Assembly: GCF_002811765.1 (NCBI RefSeq)
Contig: NZ_NPDR01000002.1
Coordinates: 186,001-250,000 of the forward strand
From: Leptospira saintgironsiae
GTDB lineage: Bacteria; Spirochaetota; Leptospiria; Leptospirales; Leptospiraceae
DNA length: 64,000 nt
Reading direction: 5' to 3'
The notes beneath the pieces were generated by a model. It saw only the letters and a list, made by a program, of their open reading frames with translations, was not told the DNA's origin and made no database searches. Position 1 is the stretch's first letter; the number at the start of each line of letters is the position of its first letter. The position numbers and the translations under genes are program-made. Of the stretch, positions 48,263 to 56,840 are shown piece after piece.

Positions 48263-50152
48263 TTAAAACGAAATCTCACTCAGGATCGGAAAACGGAAAC
48301 TGGATTTAGGATCCAGACCGTATTCATCCAAATGAAAAGAAGGTGGGAGCCTTTCTCTTTTCCATTGGCTTGCAGAGAATAATTTCAAAAATTTCTTTTT
48401 ACCTTCTTCCGCCTCTTTTGCGTTGGACCATTCCTGAGACTCTAAAAGATTATCAGGAGATTTTCCTAAATATACAAAATTCCTTTCTAATTTTTGGAGA
48501 AGTGGATAAGGCATTAGATCCTTCTCATCCTCTTGTTTTTCAGAAAGTGGTTTTAGTTCAGCGGTTGGTTTAGAATTTAAAATTCCTTCTAGAGCATTTA
48601 TTTTAGGAAGAATAATATCTTTTCCTTCATGCACATTCTTGAGCCAAGAAAGTACAAATTCTTTGCTTACACCTGTGAGAGGAGCAACAGAACCGGAAGA
48701 GTCCCCGTCCATTGTGGTATATCCTACACTTGCCTCACTTCTGTTTCCTGTAGAAAGAAGAAGATGCCCGTTTAAGTTAGCGAGTAACCAGATGAGAGGA
48801 GATCTGACTCTAGCTTGTATATTTTGGAGTGCAAGATTATGATCTTTCCAGTTTGGAATAAGACCTTTCACCGAGGAAATTTTTTCCAACATGGATTTTA
48901 CTTCAGAATCTACTGTGATCTCTGCATGAGTAAAACCTAACTCTTCAGAAAGTTGTTTTGCAGAATTTTTGGTTTGTTCGGAATTGTTTTCAGTTCCTTG
49001 GAAAAGTGTGAATAATAGATTTTTAGGATCTAAACCTAAGGAATCCAAATATTTAGGTCCTAATTCTTTCTCCGAGAATAGAATTCCTGCTTTTACAAGA
49101 AGAGCACATGCTGCACTATCTGCTCCACCTGAAAGAGATAATGTATAACCTTTTGTTTTGGATTTAATCAGATAATCAAATAAACCAAGAGAAGTAGCTC
49201 TCGTAAAATCTTGGAATAGATCTGATTTGGAAACTTGGACTGAATTATTAAAATCCTTTTGGACTTTGAGAGGAAGTATCTCTATTCTTTGCAGACCTTT
49301 CCCTCTGGATCTAAATTCCCTTGTACCTGAAGATCTGAAGTTTCTTGCACGATTGGATCTGAGTTCTGTGGAATCCAGATCTAAATGAGTACTTTCAAAA
49401 TTAGTAAAGTGAAGTTTGGGACCTTCTTGTTTAACGTTTCCGTCTACGATCCCCATACATCCGCCTTCAAAGATCAAACGGCCAGATTCATTCCCATCTA
49501 AGTTTGCATAAAGAATTGCTGTAGAAGAATTTCTTGAAGACTCAGAGAACATTTTTTTACGTATATCTTGTTTTCCCAAAGCGAAATGAGAAGCTCCAGG
49601 AGAAAGGATGAGATCCGCTCCTGCTTCGACCAGGTATTGACCCGGTCGAACTTGGACCCAGGAGTCTTCGCAGATCTCTATTCCAAAATTAAAATCTGCA
49701 CTTTCAAAAAGTAGAGAACCAAAAGGAAGTTCTGATCCATCAGGAGTGATCGCGTAATTTCTGGATTCTTCTCCTTTTGTAAACCACCTGTTTTCATAAT
49801 GCACACCTGTTTGTGCCAGGTTTTGTTTCGGGACGAGTCCTAATATTTTGCCGTTTTGCAAAACTGCGGTTACATTGAATAGATAAGGGCTTTGGAAGAA
49901 TGGAAGTCCAACAATGACTGTTTTGCCGGATGTAACTTTTGCGATCTCTAAAAGACTTTTCCAGGATTGTTCCCAAACCCAAGGAAAATAGAAAGTGTCC
50001 TCACAACCATAACCTGAAATACAGAGTTCTGGAAAAAGTATCAGAGAAGAATTTTCGTTGGCTTGGATTGCGGCCAGGATCTTCTCTCGATTTCCTTTAA
50101 AATCCAAAGCGGTGGTTTTTAAACTTACTGCTGTACAACGGTAGACGGACAT
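48263..50152 (-). CDS. nadE: Glutamine-dependent NAD(+) synthetase
   Basis: NadE amidates deamido-NAD to NAD using glutamine. The N-terminal nitrilase-type glutaminase has LILFPELCISGYGCED (Glu), LGLVPKQNL (Lys) and FGIEICEDSW (Cys). The C-terminal synthetase has LSLSGGADSAACALL (P-loop) and LLSTGNRSEASVGYTTMDGD. The start is ATG 50152 (MSVYRC), with AGGAGG just upstream; an upstream start would overlap waaA. The length of 629 residues is typical of the two-domain form. It lies 7 bases after waaA. Confidence 0.95.
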   Translation of the reverse strand: MSVYRCTAVSLKTTALDFKGNREKILAAIQANENSSLILFPELCISGYGCEDTFYFPWVWEQSWKSLLEIAKVTSGKTVIVGLPFFQSPYLFNVTAVLQNGKILGLVPKQNLAQTGVHYENRWFTKGEESRNYAITPDGSELPFGSLLFESADFNFGIEICEDSWVQVRPGQYLVEAGADLILSPGASHFALGKQDIRKKMFSESSRNSSTAILYANLDGNESGRLIFEGGCMGIVDGNVKQEGPKLHFTNFESTHLDLDSTELRSNRARNFRSSGTREFRSRGKGLQRIEILPLKVQKDFNNSVQVSKSDLFQDFTRATSLGLFDYLIKSKTKGYTLSLSGGADSAACALLVKAGILFSEKELGPKYLDSLGLDPKNLLFTLFQGTENNSEQTKNSAKQLSEELGFTHAEITVDSEVKSMLEKISSVKGLIPNWKDHNLALQNIQARVRSPLIWLLANLNGHLLLSTGNRSEASVGYTTMDGDSSGSVAPLTGVSKEFVLSWLKNVHEGKDIILPKINALEGILNSKPTAELKPLSEKQEDEKDLMPYPLLQKLERNFVYLGKSPDNLLESQEWSNAKEAEEGKKKFLKLFSASQWKRERLPPSFHLDEYGLDPKSSFRFPILSEISF

Positions 50153-50159
50153 TTCCCTC

Positions 50160-51419
50160 CTAGTATCCTCTATTAGGAATGGGAGACAAGGATATTTCAG
50201 AGTAGATCCTTTCTGCTGCTCCTCTGCCTGTTTCCACAAATTGGCGATTGGAAAAACGGATGGCCTCTTTTCTTTCGGAGCTTAATTGCAGAATTTCTAA
50301 AACTTCTTCTTTTGTGCGGATAATGAATAGCCCACCTCTATGATTTAGTTCGATTGCTTCAGGTGCATGCGTAATCCTTGGGCCGCTTAAAAGTGGAAGC
50401 CCAAAATACGCTGGCTCCAGAACATTATGCACTCTATTATGTAGCGCTCCACCTACGTATGCAAAGTCTGCTGCTCTATACGCATGTGCCAAAATCCCAA
50501 GCACGTCAAATAAGATCACTCTGGAAGAAAGTGAATCAAACTCAGTTCGAGAATATAAAGTATAATCGGAAGTGAACGATTTGATCTCAGATTCTAACTG
50601 AGTAATTCTTGAAGGATCTGTTTTATGGGGGAAGATCCAGAATGCAGTATTTTTGAGAGAAGGTTCTTGCAGAAGTGGAAGAAGTAATTTTTCGCAAGGC
50701 TCATAAGTAGAAGCGAGTAGAAACACTTGAGAGAATGGATAATTTTTGGGTCTTTTAAATTCTCTTTGGCTTGTTTCTATTTTTTGGATCACAGAATCAA
50801 ATCTGGAATCTCCTAGAGTTTTTATGACCTTTTTATCTCCAAGCAATTCTCTGAACTTTTCTTCTCCGGAAGAATGAGAAGTGAGGATTTTATCGAATAA
50901 GGAAAACGCTGCTTTATAAAACTTCTTTTGGACAAATCCTTTTGGAGAAGTGATGACTGCGGAGGCAAGTACGGTTTGGATCCTTCTTCTTTTAGCAGCC
51001 TGAAGTAAATTAGGCCAACGATCCCAGGCCATACATACTAAAACTTGGGGAGAAAATTTATCTAGTATAAAATCATAACTCCAAGGAAAATCTAAAGGAA
51101 GACGAAATTTTAAATCCGCCGGAAATGCTTCGAGGCTAGAATCTCTGACTGAATCAGAGAATACACTTTGGAGAATAAAAGTTTCCGGCTCCTTCTTCTT
51201 ATATACTAAAGCGAGTGCCTTACATTGGTCCAGTTCTCCAACGGATGATGCGTGCAACCATACTACTTTTTGCGCTTTGGGTGCAAAAGGGTAGGAGAGT
51301 ATTCTGCGCTTATCTTCCTTTCGGTTCCTAAGAAAATTTTTTGCGCCGGGAATGAGCAGTGAGAAAACGAAAATCCAGGGCCAAAGAAGGATCGTCAAAA
51401 TCCGATACGTTATTAGCAT
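50160..51419 (-). CDS. waaA: 3-deoxy-D-manno-octulosonic acid (Kdo) transferase
   Basis: WaaA adds Kdo to lipid A. It has an N-terminal membrane anchor (ILTILLWPWIFVFSLLIPG), the catalytic WLHASSVGELDQCKAL with the essential Glu, and the C-terminal nucleotide-sugar half (ADFAYVGGALHNRVHNVLEPAYFGLPLLSGP). The length of 419 residues is typical. The ATG lies only 6 bases from the divergent HAD start codon. nadE follows in the same direction. Confidence 0.93.
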   Translation of the reverse strand: MLITYRILTILLWPWIFVFSLLIPGAKNFLRNRKEDKRRILSYPFAPKAQKVVWLHASSVGELDQCKALALVYKKKEPETFILQSVFSDSVRDSSLEAFPADLKFRLPLDFPWSYDFILDKFSPQVLVCMAWDRWPNLLQAAKRRRIQTVLASAVITSPKGFVQKKFYKAAFSLFDKILTSHSSGEEKFRELLGDKKVIKTLGDSRFDSVIQKIETSQREFKRPKNYPFSQVFLLASTYEPCEKLLLPLLQEPSLKNTAFWIFPHKTDPSRITQLESEIKSFTSDYTLYSRTEFDSLSSRVILFDVLGILAHAYRAADFAYVGGALHNRVHNVLEPAYFGLPLLSGPRITHAPEAIELNHRGGLFIIRTKEEVLEILQLSSERKEAIRFSNRQFVETGRGAAERIYSEISLSPIPNRGY

Positions 51420-51425
51420 AGTGGT

Positions 51426-52043
51426 ATGAGATCTCCTCTTTTTGTATTCGACCTAATGGATACCCTGATCCAGGACCCTTTCCATTTGGCCTTAAAAGAA
51501 CTTTTGCCCAGAGAACATTGGGAAGATTTTAAGAACGGTCGGGAAAAGCAAGCCTTCTTAGATTTCGAAATGGGAAGAATCGAAGAAGAGGATTTTTTCC
51601 AGAGATTTTATTTAGATTCTTATAAGGATAAGGGACTTCCTCATCCAAAAGATCTAAAGGAAAAGATGTTTTCCAAGATAACTCCTATAACTGAAACTTT
51701 AGAGATCGTAAAAAGTTTAAGGTCCAAAGGTTTTTCTGTGATCCTTGCCAGTAATTATTCGATCTGGTACAAAGAAGTTATGAAATTTCCAGAGATAGGG
51801 GAACTTCTTCATTCTTTGGATGCTTTGTATTTTTCTTGTGAGATGGGTGTTAGAAAACCAGCCCAAGAATATTTCCAATGGATAGAGACTGATTTTCCCG
51901 GAAAAGAGTATGTGTTTGTAGATGATAACCCAACCAATGTGGAAGTCGCGGGTTATATGAACTGGAATGCTTTTAAGTTTAATCCCAAAAAACCGGGAGA
52001 ATTGAAGGAGTTCCTTACAGAGCAGTACCCCAATTGTCTTTGA
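51426..52043 (+). CDS. HAD-superfamily protein with a variant motif I (DLMDT)
   Basis: A 205-residue HAD-like protein. Motif I reads VFDLMDTLI: the nucleophile Asp is present but the acid/base Asp two positions later is Met. Motif II is LASNYSIW, motif III the Lys in GVRKP, and motif IV is VFVDDNPTN. Loss of the second Asp is expected to lower phosphatase activity. A DxMDT variant is known to me from other HAD groups. The start codon lies 6 bases from the waaA start. The 3' end overlaps the convergent FlaA-like gene by 29 bases. Confidence 0.85.
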   Translation: MRSPLFVFDLMDTLIQDPFHLALKELLPREHWEDFKNGREKQAFLDFEMGRIEEEDFFQRFYLDSYKDKGLPHPKDLKEKMFSKITPITETLEIVKSLRSKGFSVILASNYSIWYKEVMKFPEIGELLHSLDALYFSCEMGVRKPAQEYFQWIETDFPGKEYVFVDDNPTNVEVAGYMNWNAFKFNPKKPGELKEFLTEQYPNCL

Positions 52044-52755
52044 CCTCTGCTCCAGGATACGATTCTTCTCTGCTATCAATCAGTATTCCTAAACGATCCA
52101 TATAAAAATAAAATTCACCTTTGGGTTGGAAAGGATTCGGTTTGATCCGGATAGAAACTAACTCCAAAGGAAATCTAAGAGATTGATTCAGCCGGATATT
52201 TTTTGCAGGGACAGCAATTTGGGTCTCTATTCTTTTCCAACCATCAAACTTTAGATCTCCTAATTCCAAAACGATCTCTTTAGATTTTTTCTGGTGAAAT
52301 ACTAACTCCAAGACCACGTTATGATTATTGGAGTAAGCCCAGAAAAACACTCTTGTCGGAATTCCAATTGGAAGTCGGATTGGTTCCTTTGGTCTTATCT
52401 CCAAATGTTCATGTTTAGGGTTTTCGAAGAACGTTTGGACCATCATTGATCTGTATTCTTCTTTAGGAGATGCCTTGTATAATTCTCTTTCTTTTAGGAA
52501 TGCTTGAGAGTCGGGGACCTGAGAAACATAGTCTATCCTATTTAAGAAGGAAACTCCTCTATAAACTTCCCAAGGTCTTTCTCCTTCGAATGAATCTACT
52601 AGAAAAAGATTGTAATGCTTCCAATCGATTAGTACTTTTTCTAATTGAAGGACTCTGTTTGCCTCATCTTGGTCTCTTTTAAGCGGAGGTGCCCAGGTAG
52701 GTTTAGGAAGTATCCATAAACTTAGGCAAAAACAGAATAGAACGGTCCGGATCAC
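52015..52755 (-). CDS. FlaA-like flagellar filament outer-layer (sheath) protein
   Basis: A 246-residue exported protein with a signal-like start (MIRTVLFCFCLSLWIL). The mature part shows FlaA-family features: LVDSFEGERPWEV near the start, and toward the end DLKFDGWKRIETQI, LVSIRIKPNPFQPKGEFYFYMDRLGILIDSRE. FlaA proteins coat the periplasmic flagella of spirochaetes. The assignment is by motif resemblance only; it may be a paralogue rather than the main FlaA1 or FlaA2. The start is GTG with a weak ribosome-binding site. It overlaps the HAD gene's end by 29 bases. Confidence 0.68.
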   Translation of the reverse strand: MIRTVLFCFCLSLWILPKPTWAPPLKRDQDEANRVLQLEKVLIDWKHYNLFLVDSFEGERPWEVYRGVSFLNRIDYVSQVPDSQAFLKERELYKASPKEEYRSMMVQTFFENPKHEHLEIRPKEPIRLPIGIPTRVFFWAYSNNHNVVLELVFHQKKSKEIVLELGDLKFDGWKRIETQIAVPAKNIRLNQSLRFPLELVSIRIKPNPFQPKGEFYFYMDRLGILIDSREESYPGAEVKDNWGTAL

Positions 52756-52854
52756 TCTAGATCTTTCGGTAGATTTTGTGGATCTCCTAATAAGAAGCCG
52801 GGTTTTTTGCCCAATTCTCGGGTTTTCCCAGCCGATAATTCTAAAAGGTATTTT

Positions 52855-53538
52855 ATGAACCGGGATATTCTCAAAATCCTACTGAGCGGACTTTTAATCC
52901 TGCTACTTGGATCTCTTGCATTTTATTTATATGTGGAGAGAGATCGTATTGCCGCTTGGTATAAGGACAAAAATGTCCAAGTTGAGGAGAAGTCCCAACC
53001 AGAACGGACCATTCTTACTCCGGAAGAAGTGCCTGACGGAAAAGATCTGTCTTCTCCAAATCAAAACTTTGACTCTGATTTTTCCAAACCTAAGGATTCA
53101 GTTACTGAACCTTCATCTCAACCTTTGCCAAAAGACTATGAGGTTCCAGGTTTAGGAAAGGAGAAGAAGGACTCACTCTCCACAAAAACTTCTGAGAAGC
53201 CTGAGACAAAAATTACTGAAACTTCTGATCTTCCTAAAAGGGAAGAAATGGATCGCCCTAGAACAAAACAAAGGGATGAAAGTTTAGTAGAATACGATGA
53301 CGGCCCTAAACTCAAAAAAGAAAAACGTCATTTTAAAAAGTACAAGAAAAGAAGAATGGCTCATTCTTCTGTAAATGCAAAGATCAGCTCTTTGGAAAAA
53401 AGAGTAGGGCGTTTAGAAAAAAAATTAGGAATGAAAAACGGATCTCCTAAGAAGAAGAGCAAAGTTTCTTTACGTAAACGTGTGGAAATTCTAGAACAAG
53501 AAGTCTCAGGTCTGAAAAAAAAGTCCAAGGCCGATTAG
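52855..53538 (+). CDS. Single-pass membrane protein with charged tail and coiled coil
   Basis: A 227-residue protein of unknown role. One N-terminal membrane segment (ILLSGLLILLLGSLAFYLYV) is followed by a Ser/Pro/Asp/Lys-rich, probably disordered region of about 110 residues, a strongly basic stretch (KKEKRHFKKYKKRRMAH), and a C-terminal coiled coil (ISSLEKRVGRLEKKLG, KRVEILEQEVSGLKKK). I choose ATG 52855 (MNRDILKI), with AAAAGG upstream. yggS starts 2 bases after its stop, so they are co-transcribed. Confidence 0.68.
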   Translation: MNRDILKILLSGLLILLLGSLAFYLYVERDRIAAWYKDKNVQVEEKSQPERTILTPEEVPDGKDLSSPNQNFDSDFSKPKDSVTEPSSQPLPKDYEVPGLGKEKKDSLSTKTSEKPETKITETSDLPKREEMDRPRTKQRDESLVEYDDGPKLKKEKRHFKKYKKRRMAHSSVNAKISSLEKRVGRLEKKLGMKNGSPKKKSKVSLRKRVEILEQEVSGLKKKSKAD

Positions 53539-53540
53539 GC

Positions 53541-54206
53541 GTGGGTGTTTCTGAGAATTATAGATCTATAGTACAAGAACTGGAGTCCTTGAAACCTGAA
53601 GGAACTCCAACACTCATCGCAGTTTCCAAATTCCAACCCAAAGAAAAAGTCCAAGAAGCAATTTCAGGCGGAGTGATCCATTTTGGAGAAAATAGGGTCC
53701 AAGAAGGGATAGAAAAATTTTCCGACTTGGGAAAACCGGAAAAAGATTTTATACTACATCATATAGGTCCTGTTCAATCTTCTCATATTAGAAAATACTC
53801 AGGTCTATATTCATTTGTGCATGGAGTAGGTTCCCAAAAGATCCTGGAAGAATTGAAAAAAAGAATGGATCAGGATCGCTGGAAGATACGTTACTTCCTA
53901 CAAGTCAATCTAACTCACGAAGATTCAAAATCAGGATTTTCTAAAGAAGATATTATGGAACTTCTACTCAAAAAAGAAACTCTCAGTTCAGAGTTTTGTG
54001 TATTAGAAGGTTTTATGACCATGGGCCCAAGCTCAGGAGATCTTGAAGAAACCCGCAAAGTGTTTAGAGAGATCTCTGATATACGAAAAGAATTTTTACC
54101 CCAAGGAAAATTATCCATGGGAATGTCAGGCGATTACAAAATTGCATTGGAAGAAGGTAGTGATTATCTTAGGATTGGGACCGCAATATTCGGAGAAAGA
54201 ACATGA
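53541..54206 (+). CDS. YggS-family PLP-binding homeostasis protein
   Basis: A 221-residue PLP-binding protein without known catalysis that keeps PLP and amino-acid pools balanced. The lysine for PLP is in LIAVSKFQP, with HFGENRVQEG, HHIGPVQSSHIRKY, QVNLTHEDSKSGF and the C-terminal LSMGMSGDYKIALEEGSDYLRIGTAIFGER. It begins with GTG, 2 bases after the previous stop. Its stop overlaps the proC ATG by 4 bases (ATGA), the usual yggS-proC pairing. Confidence 0.93.
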   Translation: MGVSENYRSIVQELESLKPEGTPTLIAVSKFQPKEKVQEAISGGVIHFGENRVQEGIEKFSDLGKPEKDFILHHIGPVQSSHIRKYSGLYSFVHGVGSQKILEELKKRMDQDRWKIRYFLQVNLTHEDSKSGFSKEDIMELLLKKETLSSEFCVLEGFMTMGPSSGDLEETRKVFREISDIRKEFLPQGKLSMGMSGDYKIALEEGSDYLRIGTAIFGERT

Positions 54207-54982
54207 AATATAATAAAATTGGTATCGTAGGCTGCGGGAATATGGGAGGAGCGATCTACCGTTCTCTCCAATCCAGAAAAATAGATGTGATCGGTTTCGA
54301 TCCTTATCTTGATCCAAAAAAGGCAGAAGGAATGATCTTGGAATCTGATTGGTCCAACTTCCAGAAGAAAGCGGACCTTATTATCTTAGCAGTAAAACCT
54401 GCTGAGGTCTCTAAAACGCTTAGATCCTTAGAGGCTCCCAAAGCGATCCTATCTGTTGCTGCCGGAATTGATACGAAGATACTTTCTTCTTCTGCGCCTT
54501 CTGGATCTAAGGTGGTCCGTATTATGCCGAATCTTCCTATTCTTGTAGGAAAGGGCGCTTTGGGCTATTATGGAGATAAGGAATTATATGAAAGTTTGAA
54601 AGAGATATTCTCACCTATCTCTTATTGTTTAGAACTTTCCAAAGAAGAACTAGTGGATGCTGTAACTGGACTCTCTGGTTCGGGGCCTGCATACGTACTT
54701 AGGTTTATACAAAGTTTGGCAGAAGGTGGAGTTGCCTCTGGTTTGACATACTCTCAAGCATTAGAACTCTCCATACAAACTGTGATAGGCGGCGCTGAAT
54801 TACTTGCAAAAGAATTGGAAAAGAATCCTGATACTCATCCGGAAGTTTTGAAAAACAAAGTAACTTCTCCAGGCGGAACAACCATTGCAGGTTTAGAAGA
54901 GTTGGAGAAGAATAAGTTCCCGTTTGCTATTATCTCTGCAGTGAAAAGAGCAACAGAACGTTCTAAAGAGTTAGGAAACTAA
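54203..54982 (+). CDS. proC: Pyrroline-5-carboxylate reductase
   Basis: ProC makes the last step of proline synthesis with NAD(P)H. The 259-residue protein has the Rossmann GIVGCGNMGGAIYRSL, LILAVKPAEVSKTL, VVRIMPNLPILVGKGALGYY and the C-terminal SPGGTTIAGLEELEKNKF. The start overlaps yggS. The product of yggS and this enzyme are often linked, but the reason is not settled. Confidence 0.95.
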   Translation: MKYNKIGIVGCGNMGGAIYRSLQSRKIDVIGFDPYLDPKKAEGMILESDWSNFQKKADLIILAVKPAEVSKTLRSLEAPKAILSVAAGIDTKILSSSAPSGSKVVRIMPNLPILVGKGALGYYGDKELYESLKEIFSPISYCLELSKEELVDAVTGLSGSGPAYVLRFIQSLAEGGVASGLTYSQALELSIQTVIGGAELLAKELEKNPDTHPEVLKNKVTSPGGTTIAGLEELEKNKFPFAIISAVKRATERSKELGN

Positions 54983-55100
54983 ATAGAAAGGATTATTATA
55001 TAAGAGATTTGTTTCTTTTTTATAAGGAAAGAGTAGAAAAGGTAGAAATTAAACGTCTCTTTGTCTACTTTTGGGGATAATGATTTGATGTAAAACGCTC

Positions 55101-55173
<73 letters not shown>

Positions 55174-55398
55174 GCGTCTAAAACCATGTTTCCGTACCCC
55201 AGGCTGAAAGTCAATTGAAAAAGAAAAAGAGTTTGATTTCCCCGAGGAAAGCTTTTTGATGCTACTACCTCTCGCGGATCGACTTCACGGAAAATGTTCA
55301 AAGTCCGTAGGCGAAGAAACGGATTAGCGAAATAAATTATCTTTTCAATTTTGTATTGGGAGATTCCACAGTTGATCGGAAAAGACAATGATCCATTG
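55174..55398. other. Intergenic stretch upstream of the GGDEF gene and tRNA
   Basis: 225 bases between the tRNA and the GGDEF start codon, with divergent transcription on both sides. I see the tRNA promoter hexamer described there and a pyrimidine-rich block, but no gene or clear hairpin. The 118 bases between proC and the tRNA (54983-55100) also hold no gene; they contain only a weak imperfect hairpin. Confidence 0.5.
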
Positions 55399-56436
55399 AT
55401 GATCGAATATTATGAGAAGAAGATCTATGATCAGAAACAACTTCTCGAGATCAGTAAGGCTCTTAATTCCACACTGGATTATAAGTATCTAATTGATGCT
55501 ATTTTAAATATTTGTTTAGCTCAACTTCAAACTTTGAGCGCGGCTATCTTTTTAGCTCCAGAAGCTGACTCTAATTATTTTGAATTGGAGCCGAGCTTTA
55601 AAGGATTCGATCTTGCAGAAGATGATGCAGGGTTTAAGATCAAAACAGATGCACCTTTAGTTACTTTTTTAGAGACCAAACTTAAGGCTATGACTCCTGA
55701 TCAAGTCGAAGAGTCCATGGGCTTAAGTCCTGAACTGGAATTTTTAAGAAGAATCGGCGGAGACCTCATCATTCCTTTGAATGCAAAAGGAAAAGTGAAC
55801 GGACTTCTACTCTTGGGTGAAAAGATCACCATGGGAGAGTGGATGGAAGAGGATAGAGACTTCCTCACAACTCTTTCCACTCTTGCAGGAATTGCGGTAG
55901 AGAACTCTAGACTGTACGAACTTGCTACCGTAGACATGATGACCGGTTTGAAAGTACATCACTACTTCCAAACTAAACTCAAAGAAGAGATGGAACGTTG
56001 TCGTAAAAAGAGAACGAATCTTGCTCTTCTATTCACTGATGTGGACAACTTCAAAAAGTTCAATGATACTCATGGACACCAGGCAGGTGACCAAGTCTTG
56101 ATAGAAGTTGCAGCAAGGTTGATCCAATGTGCGGGTAAACATGATATTGCTGCCAGATATGGTGGAGAGGAATTCTGTTTAGTTATGCCTGGAGCGGACT
56201 TAAAACGTGGTTTCGAAATGGGAGAACGTTTGAGAAAGGCGGTGGAAACTGCTTCTATTCCGAATCCAAACGGAGGCCCTGATTTCCAAGTTACTCTTTC
56301 TATAGGAGTTTCCGAGTTTTGGACAAGCGACCGAAACAATAAGGACCTGATAGAAAGGGCGGATAAGGCACTTTACGAAGCAAAACACTCCGGTAAAAAC
56401 AAGACCATTTCCTTCCAAATCCCGGTCCAGAACTAG
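55399..56436 (+). CDS. GAF-GGDEF diguanylate cyclase
   Basis: A 345-residue protein. The N-terminal half (about residues 20-180) has GAF-like features (ISKALNSTLDYKYLIDAIL, GDLIIPLNAKGKVNGLLLLGEKI, TLAGIAVENSRLYELA). The C-terminal GGDEF domain has DMMTGLKVHHYFQ, LLFTDVDNFKKFND, and the active motif RYGGEEFC near residue 255. The four residues at the inhibitory I-site position read GKHD, so RxxD product inhibition is not expected. The start is uncertain: I use ATG 55399, while an in-frame TTG at 55351 adds 16 residues. It should make c-di-GMP in the cytoplasm. Confidence 0.9.
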   Translation: MIEYYEKKIYDQKQLLEISKALNSTLDYKYLIDAILNICLAQLQTLSAAIFLAPEADSNYFELEPSFKGFDLAEDDAGFKIKTDAPLVTFLETKLKAMTPDQVEESMGLSPELEFLRRIGGDLIIPLNAKGKVNGLLLLGEKITMGEWMEEDRDFLTTLSTLAGIAVENSRLYELATVDMMTGLKVHHYFQTKLKEEMERCRKKRTNLALLFTDVDNFKKFNDTHGHQAGDQVLIEVAARLIQCAGKHDIAARYGGEEFCLVMPGADLKRGFEMGERLRKAVETASIPNPNGGPDFQVTLSIGVSEFWTSDRNNKDLIERADKALYEAKHSGKNKTISFQIPVQN

Positions 56437-56501
56437 TTTTTTCCCATTTTCTCAGGGATTTCGGACTTATCGAATTCTAAAATTCGACCGAAACCTCTAT
56501 C

Positions 56502-56732
56502 ATGGAAAAACAACTTGAGCTGGACCATTATTATATCAGCCAGATCGAAGAGGCGGAGCTCGGAAAACGTATCCGTAACCGTGCTTTAGGAAGAGAAGAG
56601 TTCGATTTTTCTCCTTATTCCTGCTTTATAGAATATAAAGCAAAGGATGTCCAGACTGGAATAGAGTATAGGGATTGCGTAATCGATTACACTCGCTGCC
56701 CAAATTCCCGTTGTATCAAAAAACTGCTGTAA
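56502..56732 (+). CDS. Small conserved-looking protein of unknown function (76 aa)
   Basis: A 76-residue soluble protein with an ATG start in its own transcription unit. It is charged with three cysteines (YSCFIEY, YRDCVIDYTRCPNSRC...), including CPNSRC near the C terminus, a possible metal or redox site. A perfect terminator follows 5 bases after the stop, supporting expression. I know no function. Confidence 0.6.
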   Translation: MEKQLELDHYYISQIEEAELGKRIRNRALGREEFDFSPYSCFIEYKAKDVQTGIEYRDCVIDYTRCPNSRCIKKLL

Positions 56733-56736
56733 TTCT

Positions 56737-56763
56737 AAAGCGAACTCGTAGGAGTTCGCTTTT
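56737..56763 (+). terminator. Intrinsic terminator
   Basis: An 11-bp perfect stem, AAAGCGAACTC with GAGTTCGCTTT, around a GTAG loop, followed by one T. It ends the transcript of the 76-residue gene. Confidence 0.8.
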
Positions 56764-56840
56764 CCAATTTCCTTCCAAATAAAAAAGAATCGATTTTTTA
56801 CTGAAATTTGAAATCCTAATCGGGTTTTCAAATTATTCCG

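Noticed and set aside
52831..52838. GCCGATAA, the -10 of sigma-28 promoters, before the coiled-coil membrane gene
   Set aside because: The -35 position reads CAAT, not TAAA. An 8-mer is expected to occur about twice by chance in this window, so I do not claim a sigma-28 promoter.
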